Shown: positions 54,820-63,480 of the stretch, one piece after another
How the letters are laid out: every line of letters starts with the position of its first letter
How positions within the stretch are numbered: position 1 is the stretch's first letter
NCBI RefSeq assembly: GCF_005877885.1
Contig: NZ_VCHY01000017.1
Coordinates: forward strand, 62,001 to 126,000
DNA length: 64,000 bases
DNA from: Labilibacter sediminis
GTDB taxonomy: Bacteria; Bacteroidota; Bacteroidia; Bacteroidales; Marinilabiliaceae
Reading direction: 5' to 3'
Translations under genes and position numbers: made by a program
Notes under the pieces: model-generated
Databases searched by the model: none
What the model was told of the DNA's origin: nothing
Seen by the model: only the letters and a program-made list of their open reading frames with translations

Positions 54820-55767
54820 CTACAGCTTGTTTGTTTTTTGCTGTTTTTGTTTAAATAGCAAATTCTTCTTTTGAGCAGCACGCATTACATTTGCTTTAAA
54901 ACTAATATCTTTAGCATCTAACAACCTAACCTTCATCTTATTATCATTAATGTCTTTAAAGGATTGAAATAGTTTAATGTCCGACAATTGGGGACTTGAA
55001 ATAATAACATTATAAAGTGTTTCAAAGTTATTAATTGACATATTATGCCCTACAATTATTCCTTCTATACATTCAATTGGAAACGAAACTAGTCTTTTCA
55101 AAGTTTCATTAATTGTCAGGAAACTTTGATTTGGTTTTATAACCAACCTAAATTCTTTTTCATATTCCCAATTAATAAATTTATTTAGAATAAAGTTTTC
55201 GGGAAACTTTATTGTACCAACATTTTCTTGACTATAAGAGAATCTACCTACGGGTAACTTTTTAACGTAATTTACATCCCCTGAACTTGTTTGACCAATC
55301 ATGTTTTTCAATAGTAATTCTTTATTGAATACAATACAGATACCTTGATTGCTTTCTGAATAATGGGACCACATTAAAATATCATCAAATTTCTTTGAAA
55401 ATGAACATATACCAATATTATTGCGAATCTGTTCTTTTACTAAAAATTCCAATTCTTTTATTGCGCTAAAATAATTATCATCTAATAAATCTTCATATAA
55501 TAACATTTCACCACTAATTTCATTTAATCGTCCTTTCAAAGAATTAGTTAAAGGAAATTTAAAATTGAACTCGCAAGATTTTTCCTTACTTTCTTGGGAA
55601 TCAATTTCCGTTGGATAATCTAATTCAAATATGAATTCTGCTTCATTTGGGTCATTTTGAATATCGGGTTTACCAAACCAAAGTTTTCCATTAGTTAGAA
55701 TACTTATTGCTTTAATATTAAACCTATTATATTTAAAAATCCATTTATCATCGTTCTTTAGTTCCAT
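54820..55767 (-). CDS. DUF2971 protein
   Basis: The 315-residue protein has the DUF2971 signature. It starts with WIFKYNRFNIKAISILTNGK and LWFGKPDIQNDPNEAEF, and in the middle has IGICSFSKKFDDILMWSHYS followed by NQGICIVFNKELL. Near the C-terminus comes KEFRLVIKPN. DUF2971 (related to abortive-infection-type proteins by genomic context) is common on mobile elements and may have a defence role; its biochemistry is unknown to me. It is on the minus strand upstream of the exported hypothetical gene with a 39-bp gap. Confidence 0.78.
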   Translation of the reverse strand: MELKNDDKWIFKYNRFNIKAISILTNGKLWFGKPDIQNDPNEAEFIFELDYPTEIDSQESKEKSCEFNFKFPLTNSLKGRLNEISGEMLLYEDLLDDNYFSAIKELEFLVKEQIRNNIGICSFSKKFDDILMWSHYSESNQGICIVFNKELLLKNMIGQTSSGDVNYVKKLPVGRFSYSQENVGTIKFPENFILNKFINWEYEKEFRLVIKPNQSFLTINETLKRLVSFPIECIEGIIVGHNMSINNFETLYNVIISSPQLSDIKLFQSFKDINDNKMKVRLLDAKDISFKANVMRAAQKKNLLFKQKQQKTNKL

Positions 55768-55868
55768 AAACTATTACATTATTTTTAAGTGCCAATTTAA
55801 TAATAATAGAAGCCGTAACACTCTATTAAAAGTGGAATTTATTAACTTTACTGACAAAAATAACGATT

Positions 55869-56144
55869 ATGTCCTTTAGTAAAGAAAAGCAAGAATATCA
55901 CTTAACACCTGATGGATGGGTTCAGGGTAGTTTTTATGGTGATGCTTTGGGTGGTAAAAATGAAGTTGCCGTGCCTAAAAACCGTGTAATCACTATTGTA
56001 TGTATTGACGATAAAACATCACCCTATTCTGAAACAGATTATTATGATTTAATATCATGGGAATCAAAAGATAAACAGCTGATTAAAGAATTACAAAAAC
56101 AATGGGGTAAACGACCTGATTGGTTTGGGTATAAAAGAATTTAA
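55869..56144 (+). CDS. Hypothetical protein, 91 residues
   Basis: Unrecognised. The sequence has YHLTPDGWVQGSFYGDALGG followed by hydrophobic strands (NRVITIVCIDDKTSPYSE) and a C-terminal basic helix (KQLIKELQKQWGKRPDW). It may be a small globular alpha/beta protein. It is divergent from the DUF2971 gene and 67 bp before the PIN-domain gene, with which it may form an operon. Confidence 0.58.
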   Translation: MSFSKEKQEYHLTPDGWVQGSFYGDALGGKNEVAVPKNRVITIVCIDDKTSPYSETDYYDLISWESKDKQLIKELQKQWGKRPDWFGYKRI

Positions 56145-56211
56145 TGTTATCGCTAATTATAAGGTTGGTAGAAGTCTAAACTAATGATAAAAAAGAGAAA
56201 CTAGAATTATT

Positions 56212-57228
56212 ATGAATATATCAATTGATTCAAATATCATACGAAGTGATTTCTTTTTTAAGTCAAAGGATTTTCAAATACTTGATGACTACCTAGAAAG
56301 AACTGATTCACAATATGTAATTTCAGAAGTGGTTCTTCAAGAAGTTAAACAATTGTTTAAAAATGAACTAATTGAACGGATTGAAGCATGGAAGAAATCA
56401 CAATCTTCAGTTAATAAATTATTGCCACAGGATATATCATCCGAAATTGACCAAGTAGATATTGATGTAGAAAGTGAAAAATACATGGAATTTCTGCACA
56501 AAACTTTACGGTTAAAAGGTAGTAACATTATAAAATTTAAACATGATTACTTACCCGAATTAGTAAACCGTGCCGTAAAGAAGATAATGCCTTTTAAAAA
56601 TGAAGATAAAGGTTTTCGGGATACCGTGATATGGTTGTCCTTAAAGGAACACTGTAAAACGGCTTACGAGAAGCAAATTATCTTTATTAGTAATAATCCT
56701 ACCGATTTTGGCTACACCAAAAACAAAAATACACTATACGACACATTGTTCACTGAATGTCAGCAGGAAGGTATTCAAGTTAATTATTTTAATACACCCA
56801 AAGAGTTCATTGAACACCATTCTACTAAAATTGACTTTATAAATGAAGATTGGCTAACAGAACGATTAAGCGATAATGATATTTCTGAAATGGTTTCAGA
56901 AAAGTTAAAATTCAACGATATTACGGATTGGATTTTGCCTAAAATTGACATGGGCTATGGAAACAACATTATCAATGTGGAATTAATGAATGCCTTTCCT
57001 ATTCAATATCTTGAAATAACGATTTATGAAATGGTTGATAATACTTTAATAATAAATGCCACTATTGAATGTGATGCAGAAATAAGTATTGATTTCCATG
57101 ACTACAATCCATACGAAGATTTCGACATTAGAGGTCACACATATAAAAATGTAGTAATAACTGTTGATTTATCCATTACTGTTGAGGAAAAAGAAATAAT
57201 TGAAACCGTGGTGGACCATGTTTCTTAA
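56212..57228 (+). CDS. PIN-domain ribonuclease-like protein (DUF4935 type)
   Basis: The 338-residue protein opens with MNISIDSNIIRSDFFFKS, the first PIN strand with a catalytic Asp in DSN. YVISEVVLQEVKQLF (conserved Glu) and GFRDTVIWLSLKEHC (third acidic residue) follow, then IIFISNNPTDFG, a typical last strand. The C-terminal 130 residues form an extra beta-rich domain. PIN domains of this class are metal-dependent RNases often found in toxin or defence genes. The gene is on the plus strand in the island backbone. Confidence 0.78.
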   Translation: MNISIDSNIIRSDFFFKSKDFQILDDYLERTDSQYVISEVVLQEVKQLFKNELIERIEAWKKSQSSVNKLLPQDISSEIDQVDIDVESEKYMEFLHKTLRLKGSNIIKFKHDYLPELVNRAVKKIMPFKNEDKGFRDTVIWLSLKEHCKTAYEKQIIFISNNPTDFGYTKNKNTLYDTLFTECQQEGIQVNYFNTPKEFIEHHSTKIDFINEDWLTERLSDNDISEMVSEKLKFNDITDWILPKIDMGYGNNIINVELMNAFPIQYLEITIYEMVDNTLIINATIECDAEISIDFHDYNPYEDFDIRGHTYKNVVITVDLSITVEEKEIIETVVDHVS

Positions 57229-57326
57229 CAAATAATTTTAGACTATAGTTTGTTTTCCCCGTTTAAGATGCTTTCCTAAAAAAAGAAGAATCTATAGTTT
57301 CACACGAATTACACTAACCTATTTCG

Positions 57327-57334
57327 TACTTTTG
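57327..57334 (+). promoter_or_regulatory. Bacteroidota -7 promoter box
   Basis: TACTTTTG is an exact TAnnTTTG match, 57 bp upstream of the small ORF at 57392. Confidence 0.5.
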
Positions 57335-57391
57335 TATGCCATTAAAACAAGTAAATGCGACTTAATAGAATACACAAATCACAAAGCAGAC

Positions 57392-57490
57392 ATGGTAAAT
57401 ACTAACAAAGGCACAAACGGGGTAAACAAAACTTACAGTACAAACCAAGGTAATAGAGGGAAGCAATTAAATCCTAATCAGAAGAAGTAG
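57392..57490 (+). CDS. Possible very small basic protein, 32 residues
   Basis: ATG at 57392 opens a short frame: MVNTNKGTNGVNKTYSTNQG followed by NRGKQLNPNQKK. The product is rich in Asn, Lys and Gly and almost free of hydrophobic residues, so it would be disordered. A good TAnnTTTG box lies upstream, which favours transcription of something here. Too short to be sure it is translated. Confidence 0.35.
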   Translation: MVNTNKGTNGVNKTYSTNQGNRGKQLNPNQKK

Positions 57491-57550
57491 TAATTTATTT
57501 CAAACTTTTTAGCAAAGGTGTCGTGGGCGATGACTTTGCGAATACTAAAA

Positions 57551-57690
57551 TTCCAGTTCGTAAAAACGAAGGATAAAACGAACTACCATCGAAAATTCAA
57601 TTCAAAAGCATAACTCCCAGGAAATCAGTTCGTTTATTTGTTTCGTTTAATCATAGTTCGTATATTTACAATTCTAACGATTAAACAAAC
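57551..57690. promoter_or_regulatory. Putative res/operator region of the serine resolvase
   Basis: Repeated GTTCGT and ACGAAC words (for example TTCGTAAAAACGAA and CAGTTCGTTT) and a longer inverted repeat, TTTCGTTTAATC with GATTAAACAAA, lie directly before the resolvase start. This is the usual place for a resolution site that also autoregulates the gene. Confidence 0.5.
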
Positions 57691-57695
57691 TAATT

Positions 57696-58268
57696 ATGAA
57701 ATTTGGTTATGCAAGGGTATCTTCAAAAGTTCATCAACTATTAGATAGGCAACTTGATTCTTTAAATGCAGCAGGTTGTGATGAAGTTTTTAGTGAAAAG
57801 ATTTCAGGTCGAGCAAAGGAAAAGCCACAGCTTGAATTATTACTTTCAAAAATTCGCAAAGGTGATGTTTTGATTGTCGATAGTTTGGACAGATTAGGAA
57901 GAACAAGCAAAGAACTTATTAACCTGCTAAACCACTTCGATGAAAATGGGATTCACTTGAAAAGCTTAAAAGAAGGTGTCTTCGATACTACCAACCCGAT
58001 GGGAAAAGCCATATTTCAAATTATGGCGATTCTGAAGTCCATGGAAGTTGACGTTTTACGTGAAAGGACCAATGATGGCTTGAAAGCTGCACGTGCCCGT
58101 GGGAAAAATGGCGGAAGACCCACTGGAACATATAATAAAATGAAATCAGCAGCTGCTGCAACTCTTTATAAAAAAGGTGATAGTATTAGCACCATCCTAG
58201 AAGCTACTGGTATTAAAAGTAAATCTACGCTTTACCAGTATTTAAGGCGTGAAGGGGTGTTGGAATAA
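57696..58268 (+). CDS. Small serine recombinase (resolvase/invertase family)
   Basis: The 190-residue protein begins MKFGYARVSSKVHQLLDRQL with the catalytic Ser9 and conserved Arg7. ISGRAKEKPQLELLLSKIRK and LIVDSLDRLGRTSKELI follow (the family D-x-L-x-R-x-x-R motif), then the long helix E. A helix-turn-helix of the Hin type ends it (SISTILEATGIKSKSTLYQYL). It would resolve dimers or invert DNA at nearby sites. Together with the large serine recombinase and the VirE_N gene it suggests a plasmid-like life stage for the island. Confidence 0.92.
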   Translation: MKFGYARVSSKVHQLLDRQLDSLNAAGCDEVFSEKISGRAKEKPQLELLLSKIRKGDVLIVDSLDRLGRTSKELINLLNHFDENGIHLKSLKEGVFDTTNPMGKAIFQIMAILKSMEVDVLRERTNDGLKAARARGKNGGRPTGTYNKMKSAAAATLYKKGDSISTILEATGIKSKSTLYQYLRREGVLE

Positions 58269-58317
58269 AAAAAAGACTTATGGACCCTGATGAAAGAAGA
58301 AAGAAGGTGCATATGTA

Positions 58318-58584
58318 ATGGTGCATAAGCAAGTGGATGAAGAAGACTTTAGTATTACATTCTATGACACCCAGTATCTAGCTGGACTTGCGATGAATAA
58401 ATTAGCAAAACTGGTTAGTCCAGATTCTTAATTGTATATCTTCAAGTATTGTGACTACTTGATATTCAAAAGATTTCTTGAAGAAAAGACTGATGAAGCT
58501 AAGAAAGAATGCTTTAAAATTAAACCTTTAGAAGTTAACGATTTAGATGGTATTTTTAACCGACATAAGTTGACTTTATTTTAA
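58318..58584 (+). pseudogene. Degenerate gene with one internal stop
   Basis: Frame from ATG 58318: MVHKQVDEEDFSITFYDTQY, LAGLAMNKLAKLVSPDS, then TAA at 58429-58431, then in the same frame LYIFKYCDYLIFKRFLEEKT and KIKPLEVNDLDGIFNRHKL to TAA at 58582. The composition on both sides of the stop looks coding. No family recognised. It may be the remnant of an accessory gene next to the resolvase. Confidence 0.4.
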
Positions 58585-58724
58585 GATACCCCAACTTCCA
58601 CAATTCAATTCACCCCCATTTTTAGCAATCCAACAGGCTTCCATTGTTATGACTTTAATGTCATCAGCAACATTAGTTTGAATAATTTCTAAGGCTAAAC
58701 TATCAGTTTCCTTAATACCAAACT

Positions 58725-58931
58725 GTGGAAAAACTAAAAACAAACATATTAATGCTAGTTGTCCTTATTGCAATAATAGAGGGAATGGTGTATGCTTATA
58801 CGGTATCATGGAATAACATAATGTTGGTGATAAGCATAGCCTTAATGGTAATATATGCAGGTGTTGCTTACTTTGAAAAAAAGGTAAGGTCTATGATTGT
58901 AATTTGGATGTTACAAATATATCATATATAA
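58725..58931 (+). CDS. Possible small membrane protein, 68 residues
   Basis: A GTG start gives MEKLKTNILMLVVLIAIIEG, followed by NIMLVISIALMVIYAGVAYF, so two membrane helices joined by a short loop. The C-terminus is basic then hydrophobic. No ATG start and no clear ribosome-binding site make the call uncertain. It lies between the resolvase and the VirE_N gene. Confidence 0.4.
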   Translation: MEKLKTNILMLVVLIAIIEGMVYAYTVSWNNIMLVISIALMVIYAGVAYFEKKVRSMIVIWMLQIYHI

Positions 58932-59380
58932 TAATATGACCCTAAGAAAACCAATATAAATACCTGGATATTTGCACTTTATATGGTTTATTCCCTAATT
59001 AAAGTACACTTAAAGTATAGTTAAAATCCACTAATGTATTAATATTAAACATTGACATTCAAGAGAATAAGTGTGATTTATTGAAATAAAACCAAAAGTA
59101 CCATTAATACGTGTGCCTGTAGGGGCACAATTACAAACTTTTCAAAAACTATTGACACTTAATTTACATATCTATATATTTGCATATGCAATCCAGATAA
59201 ATCCAGTAACCCAAGAAACCCCTGCGATCATCTGTCACCTAGTACCAATTCAGGTACGAATAATTAAAAAATCAAAAGCTTTTGTAAATGAGAATGGATC
59301 AATAATGATCCATAAAATAACTGTATACATACCTCTGTTAAGGGTATGTATTAAATTAATAATTATAAAAACGAATAAAT
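58932..59380. other. Region upstream of the replication-type gene
   Basis: No gene I would support; an open frame at 59113-59400 has atypical composition. It contains the hairpin GTGCC-TGTAGG-GGCAC (59113-59128), which includes CCTGTAGGG also seen at 30720. AT-rich flanks of the hairpin and the position before a VirE_N/primase gene would suit an origin, but iterons are not obvious. Confidence 0.45.
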
Positions 59381-60751
59381 ATGGAAAATATAAATTTTGA
59401 AAAAATAAAATTAAAGTTTGAGAATGAAAAGATTAGTAATGTTTTCGATCTAGATATAGATGTGTATGAATCTATTAAAAAGCCTAATAAATTATATAGT
59501 ATTAATCTATATGAGTTGTTTCATATGATTCAGAATAACTTCTTAACAGGAATTAGTTTTGAAGATTATTCAACACCCAAATATCATCCCAACGGAGATA
59601 AGAATTCATCATATGATAAAGTCAAATCAGAGTTACCTGTTGTATGTTATCCTGCACAATATAATGGTTATAAAAATTTATCTAATATTAAGAATATCAA
59701 CAATCTGATGTTTCTTGAGATAGATGGATTTAAATCGAAAGAGCATGCTAATAGCTATAAAAAAGAGATAACTGATAAATATAATTGGATAGTTGCATGT
59801 TATCTATCATTATCCAGAGTAGGTCTTCATATTGTTGCTAAAGTGGATAATATAAATAACAATAAAGACTATAATTACAAGTATGATTATATCAACGAAT
59901 TGTATTTCGATAACCTTTTGGATAAAAATGCTAAATCCTTAACCAGAAATTCAATTATACCATGTGATCATGATATTTATATCAATGATAATCCTTCCGT
60001 ATTAACTATACCTGATAATCCTAATGTTAATAGTGATTCTAAAAAAGGTATACGAAGTATAATAAAAAAAGAAAAAGGAATATATACTCCATATACCTTT
60101 TTACCTAAAGAATTGGAACCTTACTATGATTCTGATTTAGCTAAGAATGCTATTATTCAAAGAATACCATTTTTACCAGATTCTTTCGAAAATAACAATG
60201 CTCCTTTATATTTTCCCAACGGACTTAAAGTTATAGAAGTACATTTATTTCCCTACTTAAATAAGAAAGTACTTGATGGTGATAGGCGCAATACACTTGG
60301 GTTAATTTCAATGCAGCTAATATTTCTGAATGGCGAGTCATCGCCTAAAGACGAGATATTAAGTCACTTATCTAAAATAAATAGCCTCATATGTGAAGAA
60401 CCATTACCAATAACGGAGGTGAAAAAGATTTTTAATTCCAATTGGAAAAAATATATAGAAGGAAGATTAGATATTAATAAGGTTCTAATTAAAAGAAAAT
60501 TTTTTTGGTCACCTGATTCTGATATTCGGGGTGGAGAGAAAATATCTGTATCGATGAAGATCTTGTGGGAACCTCATCGGCAAGAAGTAAAACGAAAGAT
60601 TTCTGATGCCATGGAAGATCTGTTTGCTGACGGTAAGAAGATCACTATTAAAAAAGTAGCTGAATACATTGATATGAGCCCACAAACTATAAAACAAAAC
60701 TACTGGAAACCTTTTAAATCGGTGGCAAAAGAGATGAATAGTATGTTATGA
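59381..60751 (+). CDS. VirE_N (BT4734-like) primase-type replication protein
   Basis: The 456-residue protein has the VirE_N/BT4734-like N-terminal domain of Bacteroidota mobile elements: ELFHMIQNNFLTGISFEDYS, LPVVCYPAQYNGYK, LMFLEIDGFKSK and ACYLSLSRVGLHIVAKVDN (residues about 50-180). A primase C-terminal-like helical domain follows (GDRRNTLGLISMQLIFLNGE, then EPLPITEVKKIFNSNW). A terminal HTH comes last (ITIKKVAEYIDMSPQTIKQN). Such proteins are thought to help replicate excised integrative elements. No DnaB-like helicase partner is adjacent. Confidence 0.85.
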   Translation: MENINFEKIKLKFENEKISNVFDLDIDVYESIKKPNKLYSINLYELFHMIQNNFLTGISFEDYSTPKYHPNGDKNSSYDKVKSELPVVCYPAQYNGYKNLSNIKNINNLMFLEIDGFKSKEHANSYKKEITDKYNWIVACYLSLSRVGLHIVAKVDNINNNKDYNYKYDYINELYFDNLLDKNAKSLTRNSIIPCDHDIYINDNPSVLTIPDNPNVNSDSKKGIRSIIKKEKGIYTPYTFLPKELEPYYDSDLAKNAIIQRIPFLPDSFENNNAPLYFPNGLKVIEVHLFPYLNKKVLDGDRRNTLGLISMQLIFLNGESSPKDEILSHLSKINSLICEEPLPITEVKKIFNSNWKKYIEGRLDINKVLIKRKFFWSPDSDIRGGEKISVSMKILWEPHRQEVKRKISDAMEDLFADGKKITIKKVAEYIDMSPQTIKQNYWKPFKSVAKEMNSML

Positions 60752-60847
60752 GTCTAAAAAGAAATACTAATCAGAGTATAAGGATTGGAAGCAAAAGAAA
60801 AGGGGAGGCTGAAATGCCTCCTTCATAGAAATATACACTCGTACAAA

Positions 60848-62455
60848 TCAAAATTTCATATCTTGCTCACTCGTTTCTTTTAAATCCATTATATCGGATT
60901 TGTCTATTATTTGTGATGTCACATAATTACTCCATCTCATTAAAACTCCTTCTCGGTGATTGGTTAATAGGTAATTAATTTCTTTACCCAACATAGTAAG
61001 TATAGCCACATCGTAAAACACTTCATCCTTTCTAAATTTATAATCCTGCACCCAATCAGGTTTGCTTATTCTTGTTATGTTTATTCTTTTTATAAACTTA
61101 TGAACAAAGTGTTTAAGTGTAGTTGAATCAACTATTGAATCTTTACTATTTTCATCTTTCAAAGTAGTTAGCTGTTGATCAATTTCAATTAGTCTATTTT
61201 TGTATTCAATTAACTTTTTATCAAGTTCAGTTCTTCCTGTTTTAATTTTTAATATTTTTTGATTCCTTTTTTCTTTACTATATAAGCCATCCGCATAATT
61301 ATCAGCGACTCTTTCAATATCTTCATCAATTCTATTCAATTTACTAATAACATTTTTTATTGAAATATTTTTAATCCGATCCGCTTCAATTATTAATTCT
61401 TCAACCAGCCTTTTATTCTCTGTGTGATCACCTACGATCTCACTAAAAAGTAAATATATTGAATTGTTTAGCTTATGGTAGTTAACAGTGCTGAACACAC
61501 CACAAGCTCCTCTTTTAGATGTTTCATTACATTTATAAATTAAAGTTTCTTTGCCATTTCTTAATTTCTTTGGTTTTACAATTGTCATTGAACCACAACC
61601 ACAATATAAACGACGAACCAAGGGATTTACATGTTTTCTTTCACGGGTAATATATTGAGCTTTAGTTTGTCTTATTTTTTCTGCCTTTTGAAAAGTCTCA
61701 TCAGAAATGATTCTAGGCATTTGATAAACCTCACCATTAATAGATCTCTCACCTATATAATGTCTGTTTTTTATTATTTGAAGGATCGTATTAGGCAGCC
61801 ATTTAATACCCTTTTTTGATGGTATATTTGAATTGTTTAAATAGTTACAAATGGTATTACTGCCAGAACCAGCATTATACATCTTAAATATCTCCTTAAC
61901 ATATTCACTTTCAATTTTATCTATGATTATTTTCTTACTTACATCATCAACAGTATAACCATATGTTTCAACACCTCCCAAGGTTTTACCTTCAGTGGCT
62001 GTTCTTGGTACTGATGATTGGATACGTGTTTTTAATCGATTTTTTTCTGCTTCAGCAAACTGAGCAAATAAAGAAATAATCATTGATGCACTTTCATTGA
62101 CATTACCATCACTATCCAAGTATGTGCATTCAGGATTAACAAAATGAACATTTACAGAACGCTGCGTGAAATACCTGATATTTGTTAAAATATCAATTTG
62201 ATCACGACCTAATCGACTCACTTCATCAAACACAACATTTAAATTATCACCTTTATAGTTCTCTACATAGCGCATCAACTTTTTATAACCATTTCTTTTT
62301 TCAGCAATAACACTGCCACTAACTTTATCTTGAAAAGTTGTATCAGTTAATAGTTTAAGATTTTTTTTATCACAAAATACTTTAATTGGAGCAATTTGGC
62401 GTTGAATATCTTGTTTGTTGTTCGTGGAAGTACGTATATAACAAATTGCGTTCAT
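60848..62455 (-). CDS. Large serine recombinase (island integrase)
   Basis: The 535-residue protein has the N-terminal catalytic domain MNAICYIRTSTNNKQDIQRQ with nucleophile Ser10, and VFDEVSRLGRDQIDILTNIR. The recombinase domain is GGVETYGYTVDD to ILQIIKNRHYIGERSINGEV. A zinc ribbon (RRLYCGCGSM with YKCNETSKRGACG) and a coiled coil (KLNRIDEDIERVADNYADGL onward) complete it. This is the plan of phage-type large serine integrases. Its start is 62 bp from the right junction of the island and it reads inward, as integrases beside an attP site do. No candidate directionality factor is recognised. Confidence 0.95.
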   Translation of the reverse strand: MNAICYIRTSTNNKQDIQRQIAPIKVFCDKKNLKLLTDTTFQDKVSGSVIAEKRNGYKKLMRYVENYKGDNLNVVFDEVSRLGRDQIDILTNIRYFTQRSVNVHFVNPECTYLDSDGNVNESASMIISLFAQFAEAEKNRLKTRIQSSVPRTATEGKTLGGVETYGYTVDDVSKKIIIDKIESEYVKEIFKMYNAGSGSNTICNYLNNSNIPSKKGIKWLPNTILQIIKNRHYIGERSINGEVYQMPRIISDETFQKAEKIRQTKAQYITRERKHVNPLVRRLYCGCGSMTIVKPKKLRNGKETLIYKCNETSKRGACGVFSTVNYHKLNNSIYLLFSEIVGDHTENKRLVEELIIEADRIKNISIKNVISKLNRIDEDIERVADNYADGLYSKEKRNQKILKIKTGRTELDKKLIEYKNRLIEIDQQLTTLKDENSKDSIVDSTTLKHFVHKFIKRINITRISKPDWVQDYKFRKDEVFYDVAILTMLGKEINYLLTNHREGVLMRWSNYVTSQIIDKSDIMDLKETSEQDMKF

Positions 62456-62509
62456 GATTTCTAATTTTGTTCAAATATAAGAAACAAAAGTGAGTATCAC
62501 CTAATCATT

Positions 62510-62525
62510 AGGTGGATAACCACCT
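62510..62525. other. Right hybrid attachment site (palindrome centred on TA)
   Basis: AGGTGG-ATAA-CCACCT is palindromic in its arms, with TA at 62517-62518 in the centre. Island sequence lies to the left and the native phosphodiesterase gene to the right. GGATA (62514-62518) is shared with the left junction. Confidence 0.8.
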
Positions 62526-62773
62526 ATATGAGTTATCCATACATCAACACCATCACACTCAAAGCGAAGATGCTCATTCAGATCGGCTCTTATTACAGCA
62601 TCATCTATATTGCCATAAACAGCACGCGTCGGCTTTAATTCACGCATAGCATCCAGTACCTTAACATCACCAATATCACCAGCATGCCATATTTCATCGC
62701 ATTCAGCAAATAACTTCTTAAATCGAGGATCAAAGTATGAATGAGTGTCGGATAAAAGCCCTATACGCGTCAT
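62519..62773 (-). pseudogene. YfcE/MJ0936-type phosphodiesterase, 5' half (cut by island)
   Basis: The half-gene encodes MTRIGLLSDTHSYFDPRF, the metal ligands DTH, HAGDIGD and VYGNIDD, and ends at ITHIGGYP. It runs on into island DNA for Pro-Asn-Asp and a stop at 62501. The upstream TATTTTCG box and leader (62774-62801) are intact, so a truncated, inactive peptide of about 90 residues may still be made. The second half, with the GHSH ligands, is at 29575-29824. Confidence 0.92.
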
Positions 62774-62904
62774 GATTGTTATTTTATTTTGTCCGAAAAT
62801 AGTGTAATTTAGACAAAAGGTAAAAGTCTTGTGACAAAAGACTGTATAACCAGAATTTATACAAGAGCCTACTCCTTTACCCTTAATATCTTACACAAAT
62901 AAAA

Positions 62905-63405
62905 ATGAAGAGATTAATATTAGTGCGTCACGCCAAAACAGAGCAAATATACGATTACAGTAAATCTGATTTCGACAGAAAACTATTACCAAGAGGACAT
63001 AAAGATTCTGCAATAGTCGCGAATCAACTAAAACAAAAAGGTCTTTCTCCTGATTTATTTGTTACAAGTAAAGCAAAGCGTGCCCTGGAAACAGCTGAAA
63101 TATACGCCAATATTTTAGACTTCCCCCCTGAAGACATTCAGAAAGAACAATTTATTTACGATGGCTACACAACCTCACAAATGATTGATTTTATTGGAGG
63201 TTTTGATAACAATAAGGAAACAGCAATTATATTTGGTCACAACCCTAATATTGCAAGCTTTATTGTTAACTTAATACCGGAAGACCTTTGGCATTTTCCA
63301 ACGAGCTGTACTACCGTTATTAATTTTAATGTAGAAAACTGGGATGAAATTGAAGCACGAGAAGGTAAAATGGAATTATACATCTACCCTAAAATGTTTA
63401 AATAA
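62905..63405 (+). CDS. SixA-like histidine phosphatase
   Basis: The 166-residue protein has the histidine-phosphatase core: MKRLILVRHAKTE with the phosphorylated His9, LLPRGHKDSAIVANQL, TSKAKRALETAEIYA (second Arg) and AIIFGHNPNIASFI with the second His. Length and the short insertion are typical of SixA, a phosphohistidine phosphatase acting on phosphorelay proteins. It belongs to the chromosomal flank, 131 bp from the native phosphodiesterase start and divergent from it. Confidence 0.88.
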   Translation: MKRLILVRHAKTEQIYDYSKSDFDRKLLPRGHKDSAIVANQLKQKGLSPDLFVTSKAKRALETAEIYANILDFPPEDIQKEQFIYDGYTTSQMIDFIGGFDNNKETAIIFGHNPNIASFIVNLIPEDLWHFPTSCTTVINFNVENWDEIEAREGKMELYIYPKMFK

Positions 63406-63480
63406 TTTTAAACTCCTAACAGTTAGCAATAGTAGCCATCTTTTTGAGATAACAATTGCTAACTGATCATCACTTTACTA

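Larger units (their letters stand above)
29826..62517. mobile_element. Serine-recombinase genomic island (about 32.7 kb) inserted in a phosphodiesterase gene
   Basis: The ends are set by the two halves of one gene and by GGATA shared at both junctions. Contents from left to right: a complete copy of the target gene; an unknown small gene; a group II intron tail; a 15-cassette integron array; an IntI-like relic; mixed genes including DUF2971 and PIN proteins; a small serine resolvase; a VirE_N replication-type gene; and, next to the right end and reading inwards, a large serine recombinase. No relaxase, coupling protein or conjugation gene is visible, so it is an integrative, at most mobilisable, element. 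Confidence 0.9.

Noticed and set aside
59113-59400. Plus-strand open frame of 95 codons before the VirE_N gene
   Set aside because: Overlaps the start of the VirE_N gene in another frame and has no recognisable protein character.
29826-62517. The island as an integrative conjugative element
   Set aside because: No relaxase, TraG-like coupling protein or tra genes can be seen; only integration, resolution and replication-type genes.
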